Below, one piece after another: positions 20,170 through 29,363 of a stretch of 64,000 bases of DNA. Numbering within the stretch: the stretch's first letter is position 1; each line of letters begins with the position of its first letter. The notes under the pieces were generated by a model. That model searched no databases, was not told where the DNA came from, and worked only from the letters and a program-made list of their open reading frames with translations. The translations under genes and the position numbers were made by a program. The stretch spans positions 310,001 to 374,000 of the forward strand of contig NC_008392.1 in assembly GCF_000203915.1 (NCBI RefSeq), read 5' to 3'. Source of the DNA: Burkholderia ambifaria AMMD. Lineage in GTDB: Bacteria > Pseudomonadota > Gammaproteobacteria > Burkholderiales > Burkholderiaceae.

Positions 20170-20921
20170 GACCACTCCGGAAACAGGTCGGGCAGTTGCG
20201 AGACGATCGAAAGGCTCGGGTTCGAGCCCTCCGAAGGCAGTAATGAAGGCGGCAACGAAGGGGGCGGCAGCGCCCCCGCGTCGTCGCGCGCCGGCATGGC
20301 CAACTGCATGATCGCGAGCGGGCCGCTCGGCGCCCACCGGCAGTCGCGCTCGAAGAGCCGAAAACCGAGCCAGGCGAGCGCATCGCCATCCGCCGAGTCG
20401 AGCGACACGTGCATCGCCGATGACGTGCCATGCGTGCGCGCGGCAAGCAAGCGGGCATCCCCGCCAAGGTCGCGCCCGCGCGCGAGGAGCAGCTTCACGC
20501 CGCGCGCCCCGATCCAGCTCGCCAATTTCTCGCGGCGCGGCCGGTCGATCCAGGTGCGCAACGCGTCGGCCTGCTCCACGAGCGCGCGCAAGCGGAACAC
20601 GGTCACGCAATCCTGTGCCGGCAGCACGGCCAGTGCCGAGTCCGGCGCGTCGAACGCGGCGAGCGGCGGCACCGGCATGCCCCATTCGTCGAGCAGCGCG
20701 GCGGCAAGCGCCTCGACCTGCCCCGGGCCACATGCGTCGAGCAGGTCCGCGCAGGGCACCTGCGCGCGGCGCGCAGGATGCATCCAGTCGAATAGCGTGC
20801 GCCGGCGCCGATGATGGCTATCCAGCCGGGCCGCAATGGCCGCCGGCACCGCGACGCAGGCAAGCGCCGTCGCGCCGCTTGCCGCGGCGAGGCTGTCGTC
20901 GGTTGCGTCGTATGTGCTCAT
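20163..20921 (-). CDS. hrpB4: T3SS sorting-platform protein HrpB4 (SctK)
   Basis: A 252-aa protein in the SctK position between hrcJ and hrpB5. It shows the HrpB4-like pattern RRTLFDWMHPARRAQVP near residue 40 and RLRALVEQADALRTWIDRPRRE mid-protein (positions about 112-133). SctK adapts the HrcQ/HrpB5 platform to the membrane ring protein HrcD. The family is divergent, so assignment relies on synteny and length as well as these blocks. Confidence 0.82.
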   Translation of the reverse strand: MSTYDATDDSLAAASGATALACVAVPAAIAARLDSHHRRRRTLFDWMHPARRAQVPCADLLDACGPGQVEALAAALLDEWGMPVPPLAAFDAPDSALAVLPAQDCVTVFRLRALVEQADALRTWIDRPRREKLASWIGARGVKLLLARGRDLGGDARLLAARTHGTSSAMHVSLDSADGDALAWLGFRLFERDCRWAPSGPLAIMQLAMPARDDAGALPPPSLPPSLLPSEGSNPSLSIVSQLPDLFPEWSW

Positions 20922-20973
20922 CGTGGGCTCATCCTGCTTGCCATGCCAGTCGTGCGATCGCGCGGGCCGACCG

Positions 20974-21765
20974 TCATGCCGGCGCTTTCGCCGCGCGCCC
21001 TGTCCGGCGCGCGAGCAGGCCCGCCAGGCCGCCGCCCTTGAGCAGGGTGCCGCGCAAGAGCGCAAAGCCGCCGGCGATCATCAACAACAGCATGCCGAGC
21101 GCGCCGCCCGCATAAACGATCCACCCGCCCTGTCGCCGCGGGCGGGCAGGCACATCGGGTGCATCGGCCGGCACGCTCGTCACGCTGACCTGATCGTAGG
21201 TCAGCCCCTCTATGCTGTGCACGACGAGGTTCTTGATCGCGGGGGTCATCCGCTCGAGATTCGCATCGGGCCGGTACTTGATGAAGACCGACGCGGACGA
21301 CGGCTTGACCGACTGCGCCAGCGGATCGTTGTTCGGCAGCACGATCTGCACGCGCGCCACGACCACGCCGTCGATCTTCGACAAGGTATCGTCGAGCTCC
21401 TGCGACAGCCCGTAGATGAAGCGCACGCGCTCCTCGGTCGGCGTGGATACGAGCCCGTCCTTCTTGAAGAGCGAGCCGAGGTCGTCGAACTTCTTGCGCG
21501 GAATACCGCGTGCGCGCAGCACTTCCACGGCATGCACGATCTGCTTTTCGTCGACGCTGACCGACCAGGTCTTGCCGCCGTCCGGCGTGCTCTTTTGCGC
21601 ATCGACGCCCGAACTCAGCAAAGCGGCGACCATCTCGTTGCAGTCGCTTTCGCTCAACTGGCCGTACAGATCCTGCTTGCAGGCCGCGAGCGACAGCACG
21701 AGCACCGCCGCCGCGACGAGCCGCCATGAAGCGCGCGGCCTTGTAGGCACGAGGTTCGATTTCAT
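20974..21765 (-). CDS. hrcJ: T3SS inner-membrane ring lipoprotein HrcJ (SctJ)
   Basis: A 263-aa YscJ/SctJ lipoprotein. It has a signal peptide with lipobox LSLAAC, two periplasmic ring-building domains with [18 protein letters not shown] and [17 protein letters not shown], and a C-terminal membrane anchor (about residues 215-240). It forms the inner membrane ring with HrcD. GGAG precedes ATG 21765 at 8 bases. The cytoplasmic tail is basic ([12 protein letters not shown]). Confidence 0.94.
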   Translation of the reverse strand: MKSNLVPTRPRASWRLVAAAVLVLSLAACKQDLYGQLSESDCNEMVAALLSSGVDAQKSTPDGGKTWSVSVDEKQIVHAVEVLRARGIPRKKFDDLGSLFKKDGLVSTPTEERVRFIYGLSQELDDTLSKIDGVVVARVQIVLPNNDPLAQSVKPSSASVFIKYRPDANLERMTPAIKNLVVHSIEGLTYDQVSVTSVPADAPDVPARPRRQGGWIVYAGGALGMLLLMIAGGFALLRGTLLKGGGLAGLLARRTGRAAKAPA

Positions 21766-21947
21766 CAGAATTTGCTCCGAGAAACCCCGCCATTTCCCCC
21801 AAGGGGACTTCCTTCGGGGCGGATGGCGGGAAGGACTGTGGTGTCGAGCATGATCGAGATACCAACGCTGCGCTGAACATTCTCCGATGCGGACGTGCAT
21901 CGCCAGGTGTGGGAATCACCTGCCTTTAGGCGGGTGAGGACGTCAAG

Positions 21948-22346
21948 TCATTGGTTCTTCATGAGCGTCTGCACGGCGTCCTTCGACGACTGGACGGTCG
22001 CCATCTTCACCTGCAGGTCGGCGTTCAGGCTCGCGATCTCGAGCTGGATCGTCATATCGGCGGCGGCGAGGCGCTCCATCGACAGCGCGCTCATGTGCTG
22101 GGTCATGTAGAGCACGTCGTTCGGCACCTGCCGGTAATAGTCGGCCTGCTCCTCGACCGCTTTCGTCACGAGGTCCGCGCGCTCGGTCGGGTGAACGGCT
22201 CCCGCGTGCGGCTGCGCCGAGGCCATCATCGCCTGGAATTTATCGACGAGGGGTTGCGACACGGCGTCCGCATTCGGCGCCGCGGACGACGTGCCGGTCA
22301 CGCGGGCCAGTTCGTACTCGAGTTGCGATGCTGTCGTGATACTCAT
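21948..22346 (-). CDS. hrpB2: T3SS inner rod protein HrpB2 (SctI)
   Basis: A 132-aa secreted protein of the HrpB2 family. It has a helical C-terminal half containing ADYYRQVPNDVLYMTQHMS and ADMTIQLEIASLNADLQ, a pattern suited to helical rod polymers. In Xanthomonas HrpB2 is an early substrate needed for pilus assembly. It lies between hrpB1 and hrcJ as in all Hrp2 clusters. No signal peptide, as expected. A 182-bp gap separates it from hrcJ and shows no obvious gene. Confidence 0.92.
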   Translation of the reverse strand: MSITTASQLEYELARVTGTSSAAPNADAVSQPLVDKFQAMMASAQPHAGAVHPTERADLVTKAVEEQADYYRQVPNDVLYMTQHMSALSMERLAAADMTIQLEIASLNADLQVKMATVQSSKDAVQTLMKNQ

Positions 22347-22374
22347 TTCGTTTCTCCTGGTAGCGGCAACAGGC

Positions 22375-22944
22375 TCAGACGCGCATGTACTGCATCGTCA
22401 GCAGCATGTCGCTGGATGAGGGCGACGGCGTCGCGTCCGCCACGCTGTCCTCGGCATGCGCTCCGTTCTCGAACGCGAGCGCGGAATCCGGCGCAACGAA
22501 GTGCCCCGTGCGCTTCGCCGTCGCGACCGCCTGCTTCAGCTCCTCGCTCGCGAGCAACACCTTGGCGAGCCGTTCGACGTCTTTGTTGCCGCCTTCCTCC
22601 AGGAGGGTCCGGGCCTCCTCCTGCCACCCGACCTCCTGGCGGGCCTTCAGGCACTGCAGCAACATTCCCTTGCTCGCCGGCACGCACACCGAACGCTCGA
22701 CCAGGTCTCGAAAGAGCCATTCGGCTTCGCTCCATTCCTGGCGCACCATATGCAGCCAGCCGTCGAAAAACGCGAATTCGGCGGAATCAGGGCGCAGCAG
22801 ATGCAGCCCTTCGACGAGGTGCTCCAGATCGTCGATGTCAACTTGCTGCGGCGTGCCGGCGCGGGCCAATGCCACCCTGACCAGGTCGACGATCGCGCCG
22901 ACGACTCCCGACGGGCACTGCGGCCGATCCTTCAGAACGTCCAT
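22375..22944 (-). CDS. hrpB1: T3SS protein HrpB1 (HrpK family)
   Basis: A 189-aa TPR-like helical protein, first gene of the hrpB operon. HrpB1-type blocks include DDLEHLVEGLHLLRPDS and the following FFDGWLHMVRQEWSEAEW. HrpB1 proteins are reported as periplasmic, peptidoglycan-binding factors needed for T3S pilus formation. ATG 22944 follows a purine-rich GGGGGAAAGG. An in-frame GTG at 22986 is possible but less favoured. A PIP promoter lies about 70 bp upstream. Confidence 0.88.
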   Translation of the reverse strand: MDVLKDRPQCPSGVVGAIVDLVRVALARAGTPQQVDIDDLEHLVEGLHLLRPDSAEFAFFDGWLHMVRQEWSEAEWLFRDLVERSVCVPASKGMLLQCLKARQEVGWQEEARTLLEEGGNKDVERLAKVLLASEELKQAVATAKRTGHFVAPDSALAFENGAHAEDSVADATPSPSSSDMLLTMQYMRV

Positions 22945-23016
22945 CCTTTCCCCCAAGGAAATCAGATTCGATCCGATGAGCCGCACCCGATGGGGGGGCG
23001 GCCTTCCGTTGACGCT

Positions 23017-23078
23017 AAGTTACGCAACGCGACGCGGGTGCCGCGTGCCGCGCACGAAGTCGCACAACGAATTGCGAA
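23017..23078 (-). promoter_or_regulatory. PIP-box promoter of the hrpB1-hrcT operon
   Basis: Read on the minus strand: TTCGC (23078-23074), 15 bp, TTCGT (23058-23054), 31 bp, then the -10 element TAACTT (23022-23017). This matches the HrpB/HrpX-dependent PIP promoter rule TTCGB-N15-TTCGB with YANNNT 30-32 bp downstream. The hrpB1 start codon follows about 70 bp later. Confidence 0.9.
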
Positions 23079-23217
23079 GCTGCCGCAAGCGACAGGCGAC
23101 GGCCAGCGTCGCTTTCGCTTCCGTCCGCGCTCACGCTGCGCCGCGTTGCACGTTGCCTCGCGCGTTGCCGATTCGCGCAGTCCGCGCCTACCGTGAAGCG
23201 ACCTTCCGTCACCTCGC

Positions 23218-23279
23218 TTCGCAGCCCTTGTCCTTGCTTCGCATCGCCATCGCGCCGGCCGCGGCGCCGCCGCTAACGT
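23218..23279 (+). promoter_or_regulatory. PIP-box promoter of the hrcU operon
   Basis: A perfect TTCGC-N15-TTCGC (23218-23242) is followed after 31 bp by TAACGT (23274-23279). The hrcU ATG is 57 bp further. With the minus-strand PIP box 140 bp away it forms a divergent pair, so one HrpB signal can fire both halves of the T3SS core. Confidence 0.93.
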
Positions 23280-23336
23280 TGCATCGGGGCGCCCCATCCC
23301 GGGTACCCGCCTGCGAACAGCAAAGGACAGTCCGTC

Positions 23337-24395
23337 ATGAGCGACGAGAAAACCGAAGAGCCCACAGACAAGAAGCTGGACAAAGTCCGCGAGGAAGGTC
23401 AGGTCGCGAAGAGTTCCGACCTCGTCGAAGTCGCGTCGCTGGGCTCGATCGTGCTCGTGCTGACGGCGGGCCAGCACTACCTTGCCGATACGCTGCGCGC
23501 GGTCGTCAAGGAGGCGATCGATTTCACGCACGGCCCGCGCGAGTTGCAGGACCTCTCGGTCGCGCTCGTTCATATGGGCGTGCAGGCGCTCGGCCTGCTG
23601 TGCGGGATCGCGGCCGTCGCGCTCGTCGCGGCCTTCCTCGCGCTTGCCCCGCAAACGGGGCTCAAGATCTCGCTGAAAGCCGTCATGCCGAAGCTCGCGT
23701 CGGTCAGCCCCGGGTCCGGCTTTCAGCGGATCTTCTCGATGAACTCGGCCATCGATCTCGTCAAGATGGTCGTCAAGGCCGCGATTCTCGTCGCCGTCAT
23801 GTGGCAGACGATCAAAAGCGCGATGCCCGTCGTCGCGAGCGCGCTCGACCGGTCGGTACCCCAGTTGATCGCCGTGCTGTGGTCCGTGCTCATGCATGTC
23901 GTCGTCGTCGCGCTCGGCGTGTTCATCGCCATCGGCGCATTCGACTACAAGCTGCAGAAGTGGCTCTTCATCCGCAAGAACCGGATGTCGAAAGACGAGG
24001 TGAAGCGCGAGCACAAGGAAAGCGACGGCAACCCGGAAGTCAAGGGCGAACGCAAGCGCATGGCCAGGGAAATGTCGCAGGAAGGCCCGAAAGGCGGCGT
24101 ATCGCGCGCGAACGTCGTGGTCGTCAACCCGGTTCACTACGCGGTCGCGCTGCGCTACGACCCGACGGAGTTTCCGCTGCCCGTCGTGCTCGCCAAGGGC
24201 GTCGACGAACAGGCGCTGCGGCTGCGCCAGCAGGCGATGCACGCGCGCGTGCCCATCGTCGCGAACCCGCCCGTCGCGCGGATGCTGCACAAGGTACCGC
24301 TCAATCAGCCGATTCCCGAAGAACTGTTCGAAGTCGTCGCCGCGATTCTTCGCTGGGTGGACGGCCTCGCGCCTCAAACCGCCATCACGGAGTAG
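23337..24395 (+). CDS. hrcU: T3SS export switch protein HrcU (SctU) with NPVH instead of NPTH
   Basis: A 352-aa FlhB/SctU protein with four membrane helices in the first 210 residues and a cytoplasmic domain that autocleaves to switch substrate class. N-terminal signature SDEKTEEPTDKKL is typical. The cleavage motif reads N264-P265-V266-H267 in VVVVNPVHYAVAL. The Asn-Pro pair is intact, but the conserved threonine is valine. AAAGGA lies upstream of the ATG. It is the first gene of the hrcU operon, followed by hrcV after 5 bp. Confidence 0.93.
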   Translation: MSDEKTEEPTDKKLDKVREEGQVAKSSDLVEVASLGSIVLVLTAGQHYLADTLRAVVKEAIDFTHGPRELQDLSVALVHMGVQALGLLCGIAAVALVAAFLALAPQTGLKISLKAVMPKLASVSPGSGFQRIFSMNSAIDLVKMVVKAAILVAVMWQTIKSAMPVVASALDRSVPQLIAVLWSVLMHVVVVALGVFIAIGAFDYKLQKWLFIRKNRMSKDEVKREHKESDGNPEVKGERKRMAREMSQEGPKGGVSRANVVVVNPVHYAVALRYDPTEFPLPVVLAKGVDEQALRLRQQAMHARVPIVANPPVARMLHKVPLNQPIPEELFEVVAAILRWVDGLAPQTAITE

Positions 24396-24400
24396 TGGAC

Positions 24401-26377
24401 ATGCTGAAGACCATCAAGCTGCCCGGCATCGGCGAGGCCGGCATCGCCATCCTGCTGATCGCGATCGTCTCGCTGATGATCCTGCCGCTGCCGCCCGCCA
24501 TCATCGATGGTTTGCTCGCCATCAACATCGCGATCAGCATCACGCTGCTCATGGTGACGATGTACGTCGGCCATATCGCGACGCTGTCGGCGTTCCCGTC
24601 GGTACTGCTTTTCACGACGCTTTACCGGCTCTCGCTGAACATCGCATCGACGAAGTCGATCCTGCTGCATGCCGATGCCGGCGAAATCATCGAGAGCTTC
24701 GGGCAGCTCGTCGTGGGCGGCAATCTCGTCGTCGGCCTTGTCGTGTTCGTCATCATTTCGGTCGTGCAGTTCATCGTCATCGCCAAGGGCTCGGAACGCG
24801 TCGCCGAAGTGGGGGCGCGCTTCACGCTCGATGCGCTGCCCGGCAAGCAGATGAGCATCGACGCCGATCTGCGCGCGAACATCCTGACACCGGAGGAGGC
24901 GCGCAGCAAACGCGCGCGGCTCGCTATCGAAAGCCAGCTGCACGGCGGCATGGACGGTGCGATGAAGTTCGTGAAAGGCGATGCGATCGCCGGCCTCATG
25001 ATCACGATGATCAACATCGTCGCGGGCATTGCCGTGGGCGTCGCCTATCACGGCATGTCCGCCGGCGAGGCGGCCAACCGCTTCTCGGTCCTCTCGATCG
25101 GCGACGCCATGGTCTCGCAGATTCCGTCGCTGCTGATCTCGGTGGCCGCGGGCGTCATGATCACGCGCGTGGACGAAGGCGGCGAGCACGGCAACGCCTC
25201 GCTCGGCGAGGACATCCGGCGCCAGTTTACGAGCAGCTCGCGCGCGCTCTACTTCGCGTCGCTGCTGCTGCTCGGTTTCGCGGCCGTGCCCGGATTTCCG
25301 GCGGCGCTCTTCGCGTTGCTCGCCGGGCTGCTCGGCTTCGTCGGCTACCGTCTGCAGAAAAAGCAGCACGGCACGGCCAAAGGCGGCGGCAAGCCCGTCG
25401 TCGCGCTGCAGCGTGCCGGCGCCAGGGGCGACGCGCCCTCGATCCTGCCGCGCCCGCCGCAGTTCACCTGCCCGCTCGGCGTGCGGCTCGCAGCCGATGT
25501 CAGCGCGCGTCTCGCGGCCGACGCGCTCGACCGCGCGTTCGATGTGCAGCGCCATGCGCTGCAGTCGGAAGTCGGCCTGCCGTTCCCGGGCATCATGATG
25601 TGGACCGACGGCAAGCTGCCCGAGGACAGTTACGAAGTGCTCATCTTCGACGTGCCGCAAGGGCGCACCACGCTCGCCGAAACGCGAGCGGTACACGCGG
25701 CGGCCGACGGCGCCGCCGCGGGCGCACCTGCCGCCGCGCCGACACCGGAAGCATTGATCGCTCGCCACACGATCGACCTGCTGCGGCGCAATGCCCATCT
25801 CTTTCTCGGCATCCAGGAAGCGCAGTGGATGCTCGATCAGCTCAACGAGGACTACCCGGGCCTCGTCGCCGAGGTGCAAAAGGCGCTGCCGCTGCAGAAG
25901 ATGGCGGACGTGCTGCGCCGGCTGCTGGAGGAGGACGTGCCCGTGCGCAACATCCGCAGCATTACCGAAAGCCTGATCGTCTGGGGGCCGAAGGAGAAGG
26001 ACATGCTGATGTTGACCGAATACATCCGCATGGAGCTCGGCCGGCTCATCGCCTATCGCGCGACGGGCGGCCCACGGGATCTGCCCGTCCTGCTCGTGGA
26101 CGTTCAGTTGGAGCAGCACATCCGGCAGTCGATCAAGCAGACGCCCACGGGCAACTTCCTCGCGCTGCCGCCCGACGAGATCGCCGGGCTCGTCGGCAAG
26201 ATCGCGGAGCTCGTCGGCGACACGCCACGCCAGCCGCTCGCGCTCGTCGCGTCGATGGATATCCGGCGCTACATCAAGCGCATGATCGAGGCGCGGCTGC
26301 CCTGGCTGCCCGTCTACTCGTATCAGGAGCTCGGCGCTCACGTCGATCTCCAGCCCGTCGGCCGCCTGGCGATGTGA
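24401..26377 (+). CDS. hrcV: T3SS export gate protein HrcV (SctV)
   Basis: A 658-aa FlhA/SctV protein. It has about eight N-terminal membrane helices, the signature FPSVLLFTTLYRLSLNIAST, the FHIPEP-like region KGSERVAEVGARFTLDALPGKQMSIDADL (about residues 129-157), and a large cytoplasmic domain that forms the nonameric ring and docks chaperone-substrate complexes. A basic/Ala-rich linker lies near residues 325-340. The ATG follows the hrcU stop by 5 bp. The open frame continues upstream only as a shadow over hrcU. Confidence 0.95.
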   Translation: MLKTIKLPGIGEAGIAILLIAIVSLMILPLPPAIIDGLLAINIAISITLLMVTMYVGHIATLSAFPSVLLFTTLYRLSLNIASTKSILLHADAGEIIESFGQLVVGGNLVVGLVVFVIISVVQFIVIAKGSERVAEVGARFTLDALPGKQMSIDADLRANILTPEEARSKRARLAIESQLHGGMDGAMKFVKGDAIAGLMITMINIVAGIAVGVAYHGMSAGEAANRFSVLSIGDAMVSQIPSLLISVAAGVMITRVDEGGEHGNASLGEDIRRQFTSSSRALYFASLLLLGFAAVPGFPAALFALLAGLLGFVGYRLQKKQHGTAKGGGKPVVALQRAGARGDAPSILPRPPQFTCPLGVRLAADVSARLAADALDRAFDVQRHALQSEVGLPFPGIMMWTDGKLPEDSYEVLIFDVPQGRTTLAETRAVHAAADGAAAGAPAAAPTPEALIARHTIDLLRRNAHLFLGIQEAQWMLDQLNEDYPGLVAEVQKALPLQKMADVLRRLLEEDVPVRNIRSITESLIVWGPKEKDMLMLTEYIRMELGRLIAYRATGGPRDLPVLLVDVQLEQHIRQSIKQTPTGNFLALPPDEIAGLVGKIAELVGDTPRQPLALVASMDIRRYIKRMIEARLPWLPVYSYQELGAHVDLQPVGRLAM

Positions 26378-26393
26378 TCGAGCGAGCCGCGCC

Positions 26394-27314
26394 ATGCATA
26401 CCTCCTCCCCTCATCACGCACGCATCATCGCCGCGCCGACGAAGCATGACGAGCCGGCACCCGACATGCCGGCCGCGCAATTGAGCCGCCAGGCCGCCCT
26501 GTTTCAGCGCCTGCGCGATGGCGCCCGCGCCGGTGCATCGGAAACGCCCGGTGGCGAGCAGCCATGCGCCGCACCGGCCGAGCCTCCATTCGCCGAGCAA
26601 GCCGATCCGCTCTACCCGGTCGCCGGGTTCACCGCGGACGAACATCGCGACGATGCCGGCAGCGGCGAGCGCGACGACGACGCACAGGCCGGCTCCGGCG
26701 ACGAACGCGATGACGCTACCGCGCACGCTCGATCGGCAGCGCCGGTGCCGGCTCCGGTACTTGCGATGATTCATCCGCCTATGCATTCGGCGATGCATGA
26801 GCTCATGCATGTGCCGGCATATTCGACGATGCCCGCACCGACGCCGATGCCGGCGCGTGGCGCGGCGCCGCTGTCCCCGCAGAGGCCGCCCAACGCCCAG
26901 CCATCGATGGCTGCGCCGGACATGCCGCGCGTACAAGCCACGCGCGAGCCGCAACGCCCCGAAGCAGGCGGCGCGCACGCCGTGGTCGCCGTGCTGGCAC
27001 CGGCGCGCACGGGCCAGGACATGAACCGGTTCGTCGATTCGATCGTCGCCGAAGTGTCCGACTTCTGCGCGAACCCGATCGTCCTCGAAAGCGGCGACTG
27101 GCAACTGACGATTCCCATCGATCCGGCGCTGCTGCCGGGCTGTACGTTGAACCTCGCGCTTTCGCATTTCCAATTGACGCTTCGCTTCGACACCACGGAC
27201 GAACGGTCGCGCGAACTAATCTCACAACATGCGACGACGTTGCGCGAAAGCCTCGAGGAAGTGATGCAAAGCCGCTTCGACGGCACGCGCAGCGTCGAAA
27301 TCATCGTCACGTAA
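26394..27314 (+). CDS. hpaP: T3SS substrate-specificity switch protein HpaP (SctP)
   Basis: A 306-aa protein. The first 200 residues are low-complexity (Ala/Pro/His/Met-rich), and a conserved C-terminal switch-like domain follows from about residue 205 (FVDSIVAEVSDFCANP through SRFDGTRSVEIIVT). HpaP/HpaC proteins control the change from pilus/rod to translocon/effector export and interact with the HrcU C-domain. Gene order hrcV-hpaP-hrcQ matches Ralstonia and Xanthomonas. The N-terminal MHPPMH-type repeats are not conserved and probably disordered. Confidence 0.82.
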   Translation: MHTSSPHHARIIAAPTKHDEPAPDMPAAQLSRQAALFQRLRDGARAGASETPGGEQPCAAPAEPPFAEQADPLYPVAGFTADEHRDDAGSGERDDDAQAGSGDERDDATAHARSAAPVPAPVLAMIHPPMHSAMHELMHVPAYSTMPAPTPMPARGAAPLSPQRPPNAQPSMAAPDMPRVQATREPQRPEAGGAHAVVAVLAPARTGQDMNRFVDSIVAEVSDFCANPIVLESGDWQLTIPIDPALLPGCTLNLALSHFQLTLRFDTTDERSRELISQHATTLRESLEEVMQSRFDGTRSVEIIVT

Positions 27315-27321
27315 AGCCAAT

Positions 27322-28446
27322 ATGGACACCACACGAACGCTACCGACCAACGACGTTCCCGCAGGCGGCCAACCGCACGCGGTTGCCGTTTCGCTCGATC
27401 CCGCACGGCTGCCCGCGCTTGCGGCCGCCACCGCGCGCCAGCATCGGCTCGCCGTCGACGAGCGCTTGAGCGCGCTTCTCACGCACACGCTCGGCGTCTC
27501 TGCGTTCGGCGTCGGCGCGCGCGATCTCGTGGACCCGGCGCGCGCCGCCATCGTGCGCTTGCGCTGGGGCATCGAAATGGCAGCGGTGCGCATCGACGTC
27601 GGACAGCACGCGGGGCTCGCGAGCGTGGTCGCATCGGACGAGCCCGCCAACGAGCCGCTGCGCCAGGCCGTGTGCGCCATTCTGCTCGAGCCGGTGCGAC
27701 GCGCGCTGCAGGCGCTCGGGTTCGACGGCGTGGAAGTGCTCTCGCTCGAACGCGCCGCGCCGCAGACGCTGCGTGCGCCTTGCTGCGCGTTCACGTTCCG
27801 TGTGGGCGACGCACGCTTCGACGCAGCCATCGAGCATATCGACGGTGGCTGGCTCGACGCACTCGAGTCACTCGTGGCCCGCCAATGTACGCCGTTCGCC
27901 ACGCACGTCAGCGAGATCGCCGTGCCCGGCCGGCTGCAGATCGGCGAGAAAACGATGAACGTGACGACGCTCGATTCGCTGCGCACGGGGGACGTCATCT
28001 TGCGTGTCGTACCCGAAGCCACCCGCGCGCTCTTCGCGAGCGCGCGCCCATCCGCCCCGATGCAAGTTGTCTGGGGCCGCTACGGGACGCGGCAACTGCG
28101 CGCCGTGGCAGACGTCACCCACCATCTGATGACCTTGAGCGAGGACCCCACCATGAGCCATGACACGCAGTTCAACGCGCCGCTTACCGATTCGATCGAC
28201 ACGCCCGTCGAAATCAGCCAGCTGGACCTGCCGCTGAAGCTCGAGATCGACACGGTTTCGATGCCGGTTGCCCAGCTCTCGGCGCTGCGCGCGGGCTACG
28301 TGCTCGAGCTTCCCACCGCGCTGCCCGATGCGCGCGTGCGGCTCGTCACCTACGGGCAGACGATCGGCTTCGGCGAACTCGTGAGCGTCGGCGATCATCT
28401 CGGCGTGCGTCTCGTTCAGCTGTCGCGCGGCCATGGTTCAGTTTAG
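27322..28446 (+). CDS. hrcQ: T3SS cytoplasmic ring (C-ring) protein HrcQ (SctQ)
   Basis: A 374-aa SctQ protein. It has a divergent N-terminal domain and two SpoA domains: the first around residues 200-270, the second from about 298 with VEISQLDLPLKLEIDTVSM and GQTIGFGELVSVGDHLGVRL. It builds the cytoplasmic sorting platform with HrpB4/HrpB5. In this cluster it is a single gene rather than the split hrcQA/hrcQB of Pseudomonas. Its last 14 bp overlap hrcR. An internal start may yield a separate C-terminal product. Confidence 0.92.
   Translation: MDTTRTLPTNDVPAGGQPHAVAVSLDPARLPALAAATARQHRLAVDERLSALLTHTLGVSAFGVGARDLVDPARAAIVRLRWGIEMAAVRIDVGQHAGLASVVASDEPANEPLRQAVCAILLEPVRRALQALGFDGVEVLSLERAAPQTLRAPCCAFTFRVGDARFDAAIEHIDGGWLDALESLVARQCTPFATHVSEIAVPGRLQIGEKTMNVTTLDSLRTGDVILRVVPEATRALFASARPSAPMQVVWGRYGTRQLRAVADVTHHLMTLSEDPTMSHDTQFNAPLTDSIDTPVEISQLDLPLKLEIDTVSMPVAQLSALRAGYVLELPTALPDARVRLVTYGQTIGFGELVSVGDHLGVRLVQLSRGHGSV
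28153..28446 (+). other. Possible internal translation start giving a short HrcQ C-terminal product
   Basis: An in-frame ATG at 28153 (MSHDTQFNAPL) is preceded by GAGCGAGG six bases upstream, a better ribosome site than many real starts here. It would give a 97-aa protein consisting of the last SpoA domain. Yersinia YscQ and Salmonella SpaO make just such a product, which is needed in the C-ring. The start is visible, its use is inferred. Confidence 0.45.
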
Positions 28447-29089
28447 CGATCTCACCGGGCTGCTGATCACCGTCGTCGCGATCAGCCTGATCCCGTTCGT
28501 CGCCATGGTCGCGACCTCGTACGCGAAGATCGTGGTCGTGCTCGGGCTGTTGCGCAACGCGCTCGGCGTCCAGCAGGTGCCGCCGAACATGGTGCTCAAC
28601 GGCATCGCGGTCCTCGTCTCCGCTTACGTGATGGCGCCGATCGGCATGCAGGCCATGCAAACCATGCAGACGATGCACCGCACCCCCGGCAGCGATACGT
28701 CGCTCGTCGTGCTCGATGCCTTCGATGCGGCAAAGGAGCCGTTTCGCGCCTTTCTGAAGAAGCACGCGCACGAGCGCGAAAAGCGGTTCTTCGTGCGCTC
28801 GGCAACCGTGGTCTGGCCGAAGGACATGGCGGCGAAGATCCGTGAGGACGACCTCATCGTCCTCGCCCCGGCCTTCACGCTGACCGAGATGGCCGACGCG
28901 TTCAAGATCGGCTTTCTGCTGTACATCGCATTCATCGTCGTCGATCTCGTCATCGCCAACGTGCTGATGGCGATGGGCCTGAATCAGGTCCAGCCGACGA
29001 ACGTCGCGATCCCGTTCAAGCTGCTCTTGTTTGTCGTCATGAGCGGCTGGTCCACATTGATTCACGGTCTTGTCATGACCTATCGCTGA
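28433..29089 (+). CDS. hrcR: T3SS export gate protein HrcR (SctR)
   Basis: A 218-aa FliP/SctR membrane protein with the signature VATSYAKIVVVLGLLRNALG and QQVPPNMVLNGIAVLVSAYV. The C-terminal helix pair is around GFLLYIAFIVVDLVIANVLM. It assembles with HrcS and HrcT into the export gate. The start overlaps the 3' end of hrcQ, implying translational coupling. Length is standard. Confidence 0.96.
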   Translation: MVQFSDLTGLLITVVAISLIPFVAMVATSYAKIVVVLGLLRNALGVQQVPPNMVLNGIAVLVSAYVMAPIGMQAMQTMQTMHRTPGSDTSLVVLDAFDAAKEPFRAFLKKHAHEREKRFFVRSATVVWPKDMAAKIREDDLIVLAPAFTLTEMADAFKIGFLLYIAFIVVDLVIANVLMAMGLNQVQPTNVAIPFKLLLFVVMSGWSTLIHGLVMTYR

Positions 29090-29099
29090 GGCGCGCGCC

Positions 29100-29363
29100 A
29101 TGGAAACCGATACGCTCGTTCGCATCACCTCGCAGGGCCTGCTGCTCTGCCTGTCCGTCTCGATGCCGGTGGTGGCCGTCGCCGCGCTCTCCGGCCTCGC
29201 GATTTCGTTCGTGCAGGCCATTACGTCGATGCAGGACCAAAGCATCTCGTACGCGGTGAAGCTCGTGGCCGTCGTGGCCACCGTGCTCATCACCGGCGCC
29301 TGGGGCGCCGCCGCGATCCTGCGCTTCGCCAATCAGATCATCACGCTCGCGGTGCCATCATGA
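29100..29363 (+). CDS. hrcS: T3SS export gate protein HrcS (SctS)
   Basis: An 87-aa FliQ/SctS protein with two membrane helices. The core motif is AISFVQAITSMQDQSISYAVK. It lies 10 bp after hrcR, and its stop overlaps the next start as ATGA. It forms the lower part of the export gate together with HrcR and HrcT. Confidence 0.95.
   Translation: METDTLVRITSQGLLLCLSVSMPVVAVAALSGLAISFVQAITSMQDQSISYAVKLVAVVATVLITGAWGAAAILRFANQIITLAVPS

Noticed and set aside
23114..23194. Possible extra PIP promoter (TTCGC at 23114 and TACCGT at 23189)
   Set aside because: No second TTCGB at N15 and the distance to TACCGT is wrong. The real hrcU PIP is at 23218-23279.
22385..24400. In-frame upstream extension of hrcV by about 670 codons
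   Set aside because: It crosses hrpB1 antisense and hrcU in another frame. True hrcV starts at 24401, 5 bp after hrcU.
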